Positions 17,928 through 28,154 of a stretch of DNA of 64,000 nucleotides are shown piece by piece. Within the stretch, counting starts at the first letter, position 1. Every line of letters begins with the position of its first letter. Below the pieces are notes generated by a model that did not search any database, was not told where the DNA came from, and was given only the letters and a program-made list of their open reading frames with translations. This DNA is from Arabidopsis thaliana (Eukaryota; Streptophyta; Magnoliopsida; Brassicales; Brassicaceae). The stretch covers positions 2,170,001-2,234,000 of the forward strand of contig NC_003070.9 in the NCBI RefSeq assembly GCF_000001735.4. The letters run 5' to 3'. The position numbers were made by a program, and so were the translations under genes.

Positions 17928-18410
17928 ATGGATCGATCCCTCCAAAGCACACACGCAAAACTCGTGGCGCGTGACATCCAACGCCTGACACAGTCACCTA
18001 CAGAATCCAACTCTTTCTCTCTGCTTGGCGGAGCGTGCGTTTCACGCGTAGAGATAGTAGGCACAATCGTCTCTCGTGATCTGACCCCAAAGTTTCTCAA
18101 GTTCGGCGTCGACGATGGCACCGGCTGCGTCACGTGCGTCATGTGGCTCAACCAACTCACGTCTTCTTACTTCTCCCGGTGGGATCCAGCCACGATTCTG
18201 CTGCTCGCAAGTGCCGCGCGGAAACAAGCCGCACAAATCAGAATCGGAGCCGTGGCTCGCGTTCGCGGCCGCGTCGGCTCGTACAGAGGAGTGATGCAGA
18301 TCACGGCTAATGTGGCGGTGGCCGAGAGAGACCCGAACGCGGAGATCTTGCACTGGTTGGAGTGTTTAAAGCTTGGTCAAAGTTGTTATCGTGTTCGTAT
18401 TCAAAGTTAA
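17928..18410 (+). CDS. STN1: STN1, telomere-capping OB-fold protein, 160 aa
   Basis: Single-exon gene for the STN1 subunit of the CST (CTC1-STN1-TEN1) complex, which binds the single-stranded G-overhang and protects chromosome ends. The protein is a single OB-fold: the core runs from GGACVSRVEIVGTIVSR (about residues 34-50), through FLKFGVDDGTGCVTCVMW, to ARVRGRVGSYRGVMQITAN (about 108-126). The length of 160 residues agrees with the plant protein, which lacks the C-terminal winged-helix part of animal and yeast STN1. The coding sequence is far more GC-rich than its surroundings. Its last ~100 bases are overlapped on the other strand by the reading frame at 18307-18504. Confidence 0.93.
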   Translation: MDRSLQSTHAKLVARDIQRLTQSPTESNSFSLLGGACVSRVEIVGTIVSRDLTPKFLKFGVDDGTGCVTCVMWLNQLTSSYFSRWDPATILLLASAARKQAAQIRIGAVARVRGRVGSYRGVMQITANVAVAERDPNAEILHWLECLKLGQSCYRVRIQS

Positions 18411-18504
18411 TCAACTTGGGAAAGGGAGAGTCATGAAATGTGTGCTGAAGATGAAAGATCAAGAGAATGTACACCAACACCAAAGTTGTCTTTCTCAAAC
18501 TCAT
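18307..18504 (-). pseudogene. truncated copy of the glycine-rich protein gene, antisense to STN1
   Basis: An open frame from ATG 18504 begins MSLRKTTLVLVYILLIFHLQH. The functional gene at 20624 begins MGLRRTWLVLYILFIFHLQH. The nucleotide match runs from 18442 to 18566 against 20565 to 20690, and includes the signal-peptide coding region, the leader and the TATA box (TATTTATAT on the + strand in both). After about residue 27 similarity is reduced to a remnant (DSPFPK against TLPFSVSK). The frame then reads antisense through the 3' end of STN1, to residue 65. The glycine-rich body and hydrophobic C-terminus are missing. It has a signal peptide and promoter elements, so it may still be transcribed; I call it a pseudogene because the mature part is lost. 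Confidence 0.7.
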
Positions 18505-18566
18505 TTCTTTTTTTTTGTTTACGTGTCTCACGCCTCACCTTTCCCTTTTGCTTTCTATTTATATTA

Positions 18567-20156
18567 ATTTGGTTTAGACTTTAGAGTTTTTTTTTAAGAA
18601 AAAATAAAGGGAAAGAGGAAGAAATAGTCTCATTAAGCTGCCGAGATACATATTTTAAAAATGTATGTATTATTTTATTTTCAAGGTAAAAACATTGTAA
18701 TTACATAATCAATTGAGCAAAAGGTTATACATGAAAGGAAGCTCCTACAATATGTAAGCAAATTCACGTACTTTTTATTCGACAGATCACACAAATACAT
18801 GCAGATTAGCACAGGCTATGGTCTTAATGTCTTCAGCCCTTGACCAAGACAAATAATTTTTTTTTTAAAGGACTTTTTTGTTATGCATGTGGAGAAATTT
18901 TGGGTATTTTTAGAATTTTTTTAATTTTTTACTTTTTGAAAATTCTTTGCACTTTTGTTAAAAATAATAATAACAAAATAATAAATAATCATTTAGAAAA
19001 AAGCCCATTTTAATATATTTTGAAGAAAAATCTGGATTCTTTTATCAATCATCTTCGGATCTTAAAAACATAAAATTGTTGGCCTTATAATTTTTTTTAT
19101 ATAAACACTTTAGTAAATATAATTTTTTTAATATACTACTTGATGTGTTATTTATTAATTTTAATTTTGTTAATATATTAACGAATATCAAATTTTAATT
19201 TATATTTTGTTTTTCAACTCTAACTTATTCTCTGATCCAATGATGTAAAATAATTTGAACATAAATTGACCAAAATGGCACTCTTAGTCTAAATCACAGC
19301 TTTGAAGGTGAGATTATCTTTTGTTACAAAGTAAGTTAAACATCATGACTTGCCCTTGTTGCACTACCGATTTCTCCGAGTTTCTCCATAACTCGCTGGT
19401 GAGTCGAGAAGTTATGGACGTATAGTCTTTCGGAGGAAAGAGGACAAAGTCTGAAAAGGATTAAAAATTTCATATTGAATTTAAAATTGAACCACCAAAT
19501 AAGAAGATCAAGCTAAACAACGACTGTGTTAATGTTGAAAACTAAGAAATTAGAGTTAGTATAATAAATGAATAACTCTATGTTTAAGTTTCTTTTGGTC
19601 TCTATGTTTAAGTTTATTTTGTAATATTTCGTATGCAAAATCTTTGAAAACCATATGTATTGCGATTTTATTATTTTGGTCTTTATTTCAAATTTATTAG
19701 AAATTTCTCAAGAAAAAAAGATAAGTTAAACGCTGAGTTTTACCATCATTAGTCTTTTTTTTATATAATTGATAGTCTAAACACACAACAGAGGAGAACC
19801 AAATTTGAATCTAATAAGCCCACAATAATTGGCCAATGAAGAATAATAATAATCATGATGATTAAATCATCCATTGGTCACTTTAACAAGTTAGCGTTTA
19901 AAAGATATAACGTTTAAGATTGAGGGAGGTTTAAATTTCACAATTTCTTATTTCATTAAATTTCCATTTACAAATGGCATACTAAAGATAACTCACTCTT
20001 AATACTACCAGTAGAATCCTGCTAAGAATCTCTTTCTACATATAATATTAACAGTCTACACCTTAATGTACCGTTTGCCCAAATAAATATCAGACCGGAC
20101 CACAAACATAAACGTTACAAAACCAATAAATAAATGGCCAATAATTACTCTGAACC
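18567..20156. other. AT-rich spacer
   Basis: 1.6 kb between the truncated copy and the parent glycine-rich protein gene. It is mostly long A/T runs. No coding exon or transposon end seen. Confidence 0.6.
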
Positions 20157-20624
20157 CTACTGAACCAAGACTAAACCGGCTAAAACCGATAAAGCCAACC
20201 AACAGACCGCACACATTGTTCCTCGAAGATTCATGCTGCCGCTTGATCTATGTGATCCTGCCGATCCACCACCCAGACTGCCATTACCACCACCCGTATG
20301 AATCGGAACCACCCCTCCGCCGCGTTTCCAGTCACGGCTGCGGCTACTACTGCTGCCACCTCCTCCTCCCCTGCTCCTACCGCCGCTTCGTGCTCCACCG
20401 CCTCCGCGTCCTCCACCTCCTCCACCTCCTCCTTTTTTGATAACGACAGCTAATTCCCGAGCCTTTCCTTCAAACACAACAACGTCTGGCTTTGAAACAC
20501 TAAAAGGGAGAGTCTCGTGGTTTGTATCGACTGAGGAAGGTCGTGAGCTCACGGAAGGAAGATTGTGCTGAAGATGAAAGATGAAGAGAATGTACAAAAC
20601 CAACCATGTTCTTCTCAAACCCAT
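20157..20624 (-). CDS. glycine-rich secreted protein with hydrophobic C-terminus, 155 aa
   Basis: I recall this as AT1G07135, a glycine-rich protein; its function is not known to me. The ATG at 20624 is preferred over one 14 codons upstream because it places the signal peptide (residues 1 to about 27, MGLRRTWLVLYILFIFHLQ) at the N-terminus. A short conserved-looking segment follows (KPDVVVFEGKARELAVVIKK), then a G/S/R-rich body. The last 20 or so residues are hydrophobic (MCAVCWLALSVLAGLVLVQ) after a small-residue stretch SSGS, which is the layout of a GPI-anchor signal or a tail membrane helix. It is therefore probably cell-surface or cell-wall attached. A truncated duplicate lies 2.1 kb away at 18307-18504. 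The upstream region carries W-boxes. Confidence 0.85.
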   Translation of the reverse strand: MGLRRTWLVLYILFIFHLQHNLPSVSSRPSSVDTNHETLPFSVSKPDVVVFEGKARELAVVIKKGGGGGGGGRGGGGARSGGRSRGGGGGSSSSRSRDWKRGGGVVPIHTGGGNGSLGGGSAGSHRSSGSMNLRGTMCAVCWLALSVLAGLVLVQ

Positions 20625-20680
20625 TTTCTTTATCTTTTCTCTTGTTTTGTCTGTATTATATCTCACTTTCCCCTTTGATC

Positions 20681-20690
20681 TATTTATATA
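20681..20690 (-). promoter_or_regulatory. TATA box of the glycine-rich protein gene
   Basis: TATATAAATA on the minus strand, 57-66 bases upstream of the ATG at 20624. It is the best TATA match near this gene and is conserved in the truncated copy at 18556-18565. Confidence 0.65.
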
Positions 20691-20852
20691 AGCCTCAGAA
20701 AGAAATTAAACGCGGCAAAAGTGGTTGCCAGCAGTTTCGACGTAGTCTCTCATTATGATGCTGCCACGAAAATATCCAAAAAAGATTTATTTCTTTTTTA
20801 AAAAAAGAAATATCCAATAAAGATTTATTATACTTATCCATATTTATATTTA

Positions 20853-21098
20853 TTGACCTTTGTTTTAAACAATATAGATTTTATGAAGGAGCACACAAAC
20901 TAAAAAAAAAGTAAGGTTAATTAGGAGATAAGTGTTTCCAGATGTCGTGGATGGAAAAGAATTAATCCATCTAAATTCATTTCTGGTATCATGTTAATGA
21001 AAAATCAGTTAGATAGCAAATAGAATAAAAATGAAGGAAATAAATAGCATGATTATAAAAAGGTTTGGCCGCGTGTACAAGTTGACTGTCAGGGTCAA
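20853..21098. promoter_or_regulatory. W-box cluster upstream of glycine-rich protein gene
   Basis: Three TTGACC/T W-box cores: 20853-20858 (+), 21082-21087 (+) and 21093-21098 (-). They lie 230-475 bases upstream of the minus-strand ATG. WRKY factors bind this motif, so stress or elicitor induction is plausible. This is inference from motif density only. Confidence 0.4.
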
Positions 21099-21906
21099 TT
21101 TTGGGTTATAGAGCAAAGAAAAGTGGACCATATTGATGACAACTTTCACATGTCTACCATTCTTGATTTTCAGAATTTGAATCTTTTGATATGTTATATT
21201 CCCTAAATATTTATCAGGAAATATCTTATTACAAAACCTGATATTTTCTGTCAATTTGTTTTTTTTTTTGTAAATTATTTTTTAAATAGCACACAAATAT
21301 TAATGTGTTTAAAGTTAGAACTCAAACCAATTTATTGCGATTTTCTTAAAGAAGTTTAGATAATAAGACCTAAAGTGAAAACAGAAACTATTTTCTTCTT
21401 TTTAGGGTTTACATATATTAAATTATAAGTAACCTGTCATCTTTTTAGTGAATAATCAATTTTTTTTTCCATAAAAAAATCTTACAAAAAAAAAAAGTTG
21501 ACATATTTGAATTTATCCAATTAAGGGGGTATAATTCAATCAAATTAAAATTTAAAATCCAAATTTAATAAAGTTTGAAATCCAAGCAATTCATTGTTAT
21601 GTTTAAATATGGTGTTATAGGAATGGTTTATATGTTTGTATTATTCCAAATTTATTTTAAAAGTGTTATAAATTTAATAAAATCTTAACCTAAGCATAAT
21701 CCATTGTTATTCATTCACATATGGTCTTACTGGATATGATTTATATAAATCATGCTTTGGTAATTTTAGCACAGTATAGTACAATGTCATTTTTTTTCCG
21801 TGAACAGTTCGTTATAACTGAAGAATTTTATGAATACTGTTAATATACATTTTGGATCTTTATCAGGGTCAAGACTAGCATCGACTAACACAAGAGAGCA
21901 AAGTAG

Positions 21907-21950
21907 ATTGGCAATTACCTTTTTTTTGTCAAACAATTGGCAATTACCTT
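21907..21950 (-). repeat. micro-insertion with 15-bp target-site-like direct repeats
   Basis: ATTGGCAATTACCTT occurs at 21907-21921 and 21936-21950, identical. Between them, read on the minus strand, lies TGTTTGAC followed by six A. The structure resembles a tiny poly(A)-tailed retro-insertion. Confidence 0.6.
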
Positions 21951-22359
21951 AAGATTAAAAAATCACATGCATTAAATTTTGAAAAAAAAAAAATGGAGAC
22001 TTCTGATTCTTGTCCATGGACAAACACATTTGTATCCTCAAAATAAGACCATCCAAAAAGGATCCATGAGAAAACTTAAAACAATGAAACCAATGTACTC
22101 TTTCAGATAACCAACATGAAAAAATATTTCACCCAAATCTCTCATATCACCCGACACTTTAGACTCAAAAACTATTAGACCCATAACGACTCAGCATTCA
22201 GTAAAACCCGACCCCAAGCGATCCCCCAACCACTTGATATGACTCGACAAAACATGTATAGATAGATAGTGCCAAGACAATGGTAGACTCATGATGCATC
22301 AAAACATTTCGAGGCTTAATTACCTCGCCAGGATTTGGCAACTTAAATGATGACGCTTC

Positions 22360-23688
22360 TTATGTTGAGGGACCACTTTCTTCTGTTTTCTTTGCTTCAC
22401 CAGATTTCTCTGCCTCGCTCTCTTTCTTTTCTTCTGCTTTCACTTCAGTCTTTGCCGTCTCCACAGCTTTCGCTTCGGTTTTCTCCTCCGTTTTTGTCTC
22501 TTCCACAGTCAATTTCTCAAGAAGGCCAGCAGTGTCAGCGGCATCTTTGCTCTCTTCTTTCTCTTCTTCAGACTCAGCAACTTCCTTGAACTTTTGCATA
22601 AATGTTTTGCAATCTGACAAGGAAAATAAGATTTGATTACCCACAAGCATCTCTACTTTTCCCGGTTAATATGATCAACAGCTCAGAAACTACTGATAAT
22701 ATTTACCCAAAATAAAAAAAGAAACAGTCGACCATGTTGGCATATCAAATTAGTTGCAGCCTAAATACATACTTGACCACCTCAAGAACAATATTATCTC
22801 TTTACAATGCAATACCACAACCTAACCGCCACAGTACTTATTTTGATATTTCCTGAACCCAATAACGCATGCCTATGATGGAAGCTTTGAGAACCTCCAA
22901 TTAACAAAGTAGCCATATAGCAATGCTAAGGTCAAGATCCATCAGTAATCTAATCCGTGAATCTATCAAACCAACTGAGACTAAATAAGGCAAAACACAA
23001 GCCATTACAAAATTCGGTTTCATACTCACTCTCAATAGAAGCAAATCGGATACAGAAAAGCTCATCCTTGAGTTCACCATCAGCAAAGTCACGAGCGTGC
23101 CACACACATGACTTTTCATTCCCAACGTGTTCCTGAACACTCATGCCCGATTTAACTGCAGAAATATCAGAAGCATAAGACTAGATAAGGAAACAGTAAC
23201 CTAAATACAGATCCAGATGCAACTCAAAAACAACACAAAGTAGTCCAAATAGAAATTATACCGAAGTGATTAGCACAGATCTTCAAAGTTTTAGATTGCC
23301 TCATAACGAGACGAATCTTCCCAGTGTTCTTATGCTTTAAGAACTTCACAGTACCAGCTCCTCTCTCCTTCCACTGATTCGCATCCTTATCGAATCGATA
23401 AAGCTTCGATTTCCTTTAGATTCACAAACAAAAATTCAGTCAAACACACCAAAAGCTAAACCTTATAAATTCGATCAGATCCAGTTGACCTAGATCAGAA
23501 AAACTATAAACACCAATTAAGAAAAACACTTACAGATCAAGGACGGCATCTTCGTCTTCCTCGCCGGTAGTGACGGCAACCTCCTCAAGCCTAACGATCG
23601 GAGCGACCTGAGCTCCGGTGTCCTCATCCTCGTTAGCTCCGGCCTCTTCCTCGTCTCTGTGCTCGTGCTCGGGTTCGTTGGTCGCCAT
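22360..23688 (-). CDS. SIRANBP: Ran-binding protein 1 family, SIRANBP, 228 aa
   Basis: Cytosolic cofactor that binds Ran-GTP and helps RanGAP hydrolyse it after nuclear export. Coding exons 23534-23688, 23262-23413, 23030-23155 and 22360-22613 join in frame to 228 codons plus TAA. An acidic N-terminus (residues 1 to ~50) leads into the Ran-binding domain: [24 protein letters not shown], then [20 protein letters not shown], then [24 protein letters not shown]. The C-terminal 65 or so residues are a highly charged E/K/T repeat-like tail. The symbol follows the locus I recall (AT1G07140). Site II-type GGCCCA motifs lie upstream. Confidence 0.94.
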
Positions 23689-24278
23689 AGTATTTACTGA
23701 GATTTCCTCGTGGATTCAATTGGTCGCTACGGTGCGGCGTACGCGAGAGAGATAGAGAGAAGAGAATTTGGGGGTTTCGCAACACAGGAAATCGGAACGA
23801 CTCATAGTTATACGGCGTTGAATTGAAGCTAACTATGGGCCGATTTCTTATGACAAAAAATATATATGGCCCATATAAACCCATTGTATCTGGGTTATTT
23901 TTAAAGCTATTTATCTCAAGGGAAATTAATCCTTTTTTAGAGAAATCTTAATGATTTATAGCATAGAGATTAGAGAAAAATCTTAAAGATCGAAAAAAGA
24001 ATATGATGATATGCTTGAGCTAAACTCTATGTAACGACTTCGTTCAGTTTGATACATAATCGTACATGCATAACCTTGGTCCTTCAGGCCTAGTCGAAAC
24101 AAACAACCATCTTCAACCGGTCCGGTTCCCTCTATGATTCATTTAAATGCTCCAAAATCCGAATACTTATTAGGATGAATCAAAAGTCTTCTAAAGCATA
24201 AAACCAAAGTCTCTTTTGGCCTCTTGAGTCTTCCACCAGCTTACGAACCAAAACCATTTGTCGCAATATTTTTTCACA
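23689..24278. other. SIRANBP promoter and MAPKKK13 3' flank
   Basis: The SIRANBP leader and promoter run to about 23900 and include a GGGCCG at 23836 and a GGCCCA at 23868. Right of that is the 3' flank of MAPKKK13. Nothing else seen. Confidence 0.6.
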
Positions 24279-25778
24279 TTAAAATACAACTATTTGGCTG
24301 TAAACGAGAGTTATCAATATAAGGCAATGGCTCGTAATTAAGACACTCGATCTCATCTCACCGCGTAAAAGATAGTTTTGTCCGATCCGAATCACATGTG
24401 CAAACAAACAAAACTTGAGGCTGTGATTAAAAGACAACGTTTCGAGTTTATTGCTTTGATTATACTGATACAACAAATACATAGTGAGAACAATTTCCCT
24501 AAAGATACATGTAGTATAAACCATAATTTCCATTAATAAATGTAAAACCACCACAAATTCATATGGCAGCGCCGCCGCCGATCCCCCGTTTCCAGGCGGT
24601 AAATTCTGAGACATAGAAACGTCAATTATCGCCGAGTCACCAGCCACGTCATCGTTTGGATCCGATGATGTGTTATATTCCGATTCTACCCTTGTGGATC
24701 CCGAATATTCCATTGTTGTCCCTTCCTCTTCCGAAGCGTGGCATCTAACTTCCACCCAACCATCTGACTCCCAAATTACTCCTCCGGTCGTCGCCAAATT
24801 ACAAATTATTGCCTTCGCCGCGTCTTCGAATTCTGATCTCCCTACTTCCTCTTCTTCTTCTTCTAAGTCAAACCCCGAGTTGACCCAGTCAAGTACGCAA
24901 CGCGGAGATGACTCAGTCGGAGATGAGTTGTGACACTGAGAGAGAAATGGATGCTGCAAAAGCTGATCGCAACTCCACCTCTGATTCGGGTCTCGCTTCA
25001 GACACTTTTCTAGGAAATCACGGCCGATTTCCGACAACTTCGAGGGGAAAACCGGTAACTCGTCAGAGAAACTGATTCGACTCAGCGAGTCAATTCCGTG
25101 GTCTTCCCAAGCGGGTTTCCCAGTGAACATCTCGATGATCGTGCAGCCGAGAGACCAGACGTCACTCTCCGGACCTTGGTACTCTCGTCTGATCACCTCC
25201 GGAGCCATCCAAAGCGGACTTCCACGTGGCGTGATCAGAGCCCTCGGTGTGTGGATTCTGAACGCCGACCCAAAATCGGCTAACTTGACCATGGAGCTTT
25301 GGCTGACGAGGATGTTCCTCGCCTTGACGTCGCAGTGAACGAATCCTTGAGAGTGTACGTGGCGGAGAGCAGAGACAAGACACGCCGTGTAACGCTGGAG
25401 CAGAGTCTCGTCTTCGATTTTTCCTCCGGCTCTGTGACTAGCCACGTCACCGTTTGGGAGATACTCTAAGTAGAGATTCCTAAACGTCGTCGTTCCTTCT
25501 TTCGAGACTCCGTCGCCGAGAAACTTCACGATGTAAGGGTGAGGCTTTAGCGAGCGGAAGACAGATATTTCGTTCTCGAGAGACTCTGATTGAGTGGGGA
25601 GACTCGTGGCGAGATCCACGGATTTCACGGCGAAAACTTCACCGTTGGTTTTGCTGATCGCCGTACTAACTGCACCGAAACAACCTCTGCCGATACACGC
25701 ACCACGAACCCAAAAAGAAGATGGTGAGGATAACATTAAAGAAGAAGAACAAGTGTTTCTGATGCTCTGTTTCTCCAT
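24279..25778 (-). CDS. MAPKKK13: MAPKKK13, MEKK-type protein kinase, 499 aa
   Basis: Single-exon Ser/Thr kinase of the MAPKKK13-21 group, which in the family feeds the MKK3 module in stress and nutrient signalling. The start is ATG 25778 (MEKQSIRNTC). The kinase domain spans about residues 24-280: glycine loop GRGCFGAV (30-37), VAIK-type lysine K52, catalytic HCDVKARN with D150, DFG at 168-170 and GSPLWMAPE at 186-194. An acidic stretch EEEEEE follows near residue 306. From about residue 404 the protein changes character to an AT-rich, hydrophobic tail of ~95 residues ending SSVLITSHCLILITLVYSQ, which is unusual for this family. The tail may be a read-through of former 3' UTR or be spliced out. 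Confidence 0.93.
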   Translation of the reverse strand: MEKQSIRNTCSSSLMLSSPSSFWVRGACIGRGCFGAVSTAISKTNGEVFAVKSVDLATSLPTQSESLENEISVFRSLKPHPYIVKFLGDGVSKEGTTTFRNLYLEYLPNGDVASHRAGGKIEDETLLQRYTACLVSALRHVHSQGFVHCDVKARNILVSQSSMVKLADFGSAFRIHTPRALITPRGSPLWMAPEVIRREYQGPESDVWSLGCTIIEMFTGKPAWEDHGIDSLSRISFSDELPVFPSKLSEIGRDFLEKCLKRDPNQRWSCDQLLQHPFLSQCHNSSPTESSPRCVLDWVNSGFDLEEEEEEVGRSEFEDAAKAIICNLATTGGVIWESDGWVEVRCHASEEEGTTMEYSGSTRVESEYNTSSDPNDDVAGDSAIIDVSMSQNLPPGNGGSAAALPYEFVVVLHLLMEIMVYTTCIFREIVLTMYLLYQYNQSNKLETLSFNHSLKFCLFAHVIRIGQNYLLRGEMRSSVLITSHCLILITLVYSQIVVF

Positions 25779-28154
25779 GTGTGCCAACTTTCATATGTCG
25801 TACTTGTGCAACACGAAGCTATTTATATGCGTGTTTTGGAACTGCAAAACAGAAAATGTGAACGTGAAATAAAGTTGCAATTTTTTTTGTTTCTGACATG
25901 GACTATTCTTGTACACTTGTCTTTTCGATTTGTAAAGTCTCATCTTTGTAAAATTTCCCACGTGGATATGTCATGTACAACACAAACTTTCGAGTCTATC
26001 ATTAGATTTTTGAACAAATTATACCATGTTCGATGGTCGGTTTGGATTTTAACAATTTTAATTATATATACATCTATTGAAATCTAGACTTAATCCTTAC
26101 AAATTTTTTACTTTTATGGAATGATTAGTCGTTTTGAAAAGAGAACAAATAAATCAGAAAAAGGATCATTTTAGAAATTAGAAGAAAATGTTTTATGTCA
26201 CTCCTAATGACACTTGGAGAAGTTCTTGGGATGTTTTTAAGAAACAATGCACTTGCCCTGTCTCCTTAATCCTTATCCACCAAGACTCAAGTTGCGGTTT
26301 GATCTTGTCCGCTAATATTTTACTCAGCAAAGATAAAATCACACACACCCTCTAGCTTCACGCAATCGTTTTCGTTTTTATAACCTCAACATTTAAAAAA
26401 TCGTCTCTTTACTTAAGTGATCGGATCACCGATCGTGGAGAAGACAAATGAACAAAAACGTGCCTATAGATTTGGAACGCTTGATTTATTGACTTATTTC
26501 TGGTATGTTTCTATTTGGTTGACCTGAAGACATGATCAGACATGGAATATACGGTAGTCGACGTACGTACAAATCATTATCAAGGATTCATGAATCCAAA
26601 CCATGTCTTAGCCAATCATAAGCAATGGACATAAATTAATTTATATTCGTCAAACAATTAACATAAAGAAGGTGAGGGTGTACAGTAACAGAATATATAC
26701 GCGAAGTAGATGATATCCGAATAAATTATCGGAGTTGTCAAAGGGGTTGGAGATGAAGGAAGAGGTTGCCGAAAGGGGTTGGGTTTTAAAAATGGGGGTC
26801 CATTTGGAAACTTACGTGGCATGAAGCGGTTGGCTCACGTTCTTTGACATATTAACGAGTTGTCTGAACACACATATTGGGAATTGACGTGCTTGATCAA
26901 CCTCCACGCATAGTGAAAATATTATATTAGTTTTTATTCTTTGTTTGGTTGGGATCATGAAGGAAGCACAAGAATTTACTCAAAAACGTTATCCAAAGAT
27001 ATCACGGAGATCGAGTTGAAGATGGAAGGTAGAAAATAAAAGATAGGGTTTTAACTTTTAATTGAGGAGATCGTTGGTTGGGAATTAATCTTGGGATGGT
27101 TAATAGCCAGATCACTACAATAGTATCTTTCTTGGGATTTATAGTGGGTTGGTAGTGGTAGAAAGATCAAAGTTTTGATAACATATCAATTTAGTGTTTT
27201 GAAACTACGATTGAAGTTTGGTCAAAGCTTGCTAATGATTTAGCTAACCATTAGAATTCGAACTTTTATGCATGCACTATAATCTTTCTTTGATCTTTGA
27301 ATTATTTCAAAATACAGAAACCTTTCTTCCATTAATTCCAAAAGAAAAAAAATGCCGCCGCAACTAAATTATATATGTACTTTGTTTGTTGTTTCTCTGG
27401 CCAAGCTTTGACCTTCCGCGAACGTGAAGTGCTATTTGAACGGTCCACCACTGCTTCCATATCCTCTTAGGGCAACTAATTTCACCTTTTATATATGTGT
27501 GGGTGAATAAATTACTAGAAATGTCCAAAACATAAGATATTATTTGAAGATTTTTAGGACCCATACCATATTTTCCAATTTGCATGTCTAGGAGAATCCA
27601 CTTGGAAAACAACTTAAGAAAATGACATTGCACTATGTACTTAATACCGTACTAAACTTTCAGACTTTTCAATATTTTATAGGATTAAGGTAATGGCTAA
27701 GAGCCTAAGATATTTATGAACTAACGTAGTTAAGAAATACGCGTCCATATAAACGTAAAAGTAAAAAACTTTCAAAACATGAATTTTATGAACTCTTGAA
27801 ACAAACCAGTACTAGCCTACACATTTAAGTCGATCCACATTATCTCATAAAAGAGTAGTAATATATAATGTATTGAGTGGTAAAGTACTCACATACAACT
27901 TACAAGCCTTAACGAGTTTTTACATAGAAGACCTATAAGGCTATAAGGATTATCAATAGAGAGTAAAGACAGTCTAAGATGGTATACACAAGTATCATAA
28001 CAGCTCAAATGACTAAATGAAGTTAAAAACGAATAAAAGAATATGTGAATCATTCACAGTGAATGCTTAGAAAACAATAAAAAATAAAATGTAAGAAATT
28101 AAGAATGACTTCAGACTCTAACGTTGTTATTCTGTCTCTACATTTCTCCTATGG
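25779..28154. other. MAPKKK13 upstream region and AP2C2 3' flank
   Basis: 2.4 kb of AT-rich spacer. I see no coding exon with credible splice sites. The segment near 28080-28154 is the AP2C2 3' UTR. Confidence 0.6.

Larger units (their letters stand above)
20691..22359. other. glycine-rich protein gene upstream region, AT-rich
   Basis: Contains a 22-bp imperfect direct repeat around a CTTTTTTAAAAAAG palindrome (20770-20829), three W-boxes (20853-21098) and a poly(T) micro-insertion (21907-21950). No coding exon seen. Confidence 0.6.

Noticed and set aside
18307-18360. C-terminal PPPH of the truncated copy resembles CLE-type peptide ends (…HH/HN)
   Set aside because: The residues arise from the complement of STN1 codons and lack the R-x-V-P-S-G-P core, so the similarity is chance.
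20231-20440. Ala/Val-rich and Cys/His-rich frames in the glycine-rich protein gene
   Set aside because: Other-frame readings of the GGN repeat of that gene.
22347-22589. Leu/Ser/Pro-rich 80-residue frame on the + strand
   Set aside because: It is the complement of the charged E/K/T tail of SIRANBP and has no other support.
26957-27019. 20-codon frame MKEAQEFTQKRYPKISRRSS upstream of MAPKKK13
   Set aside because: Too short, no splice partner or leader evidence; within chance expectation for a 2.4 kb spacer.
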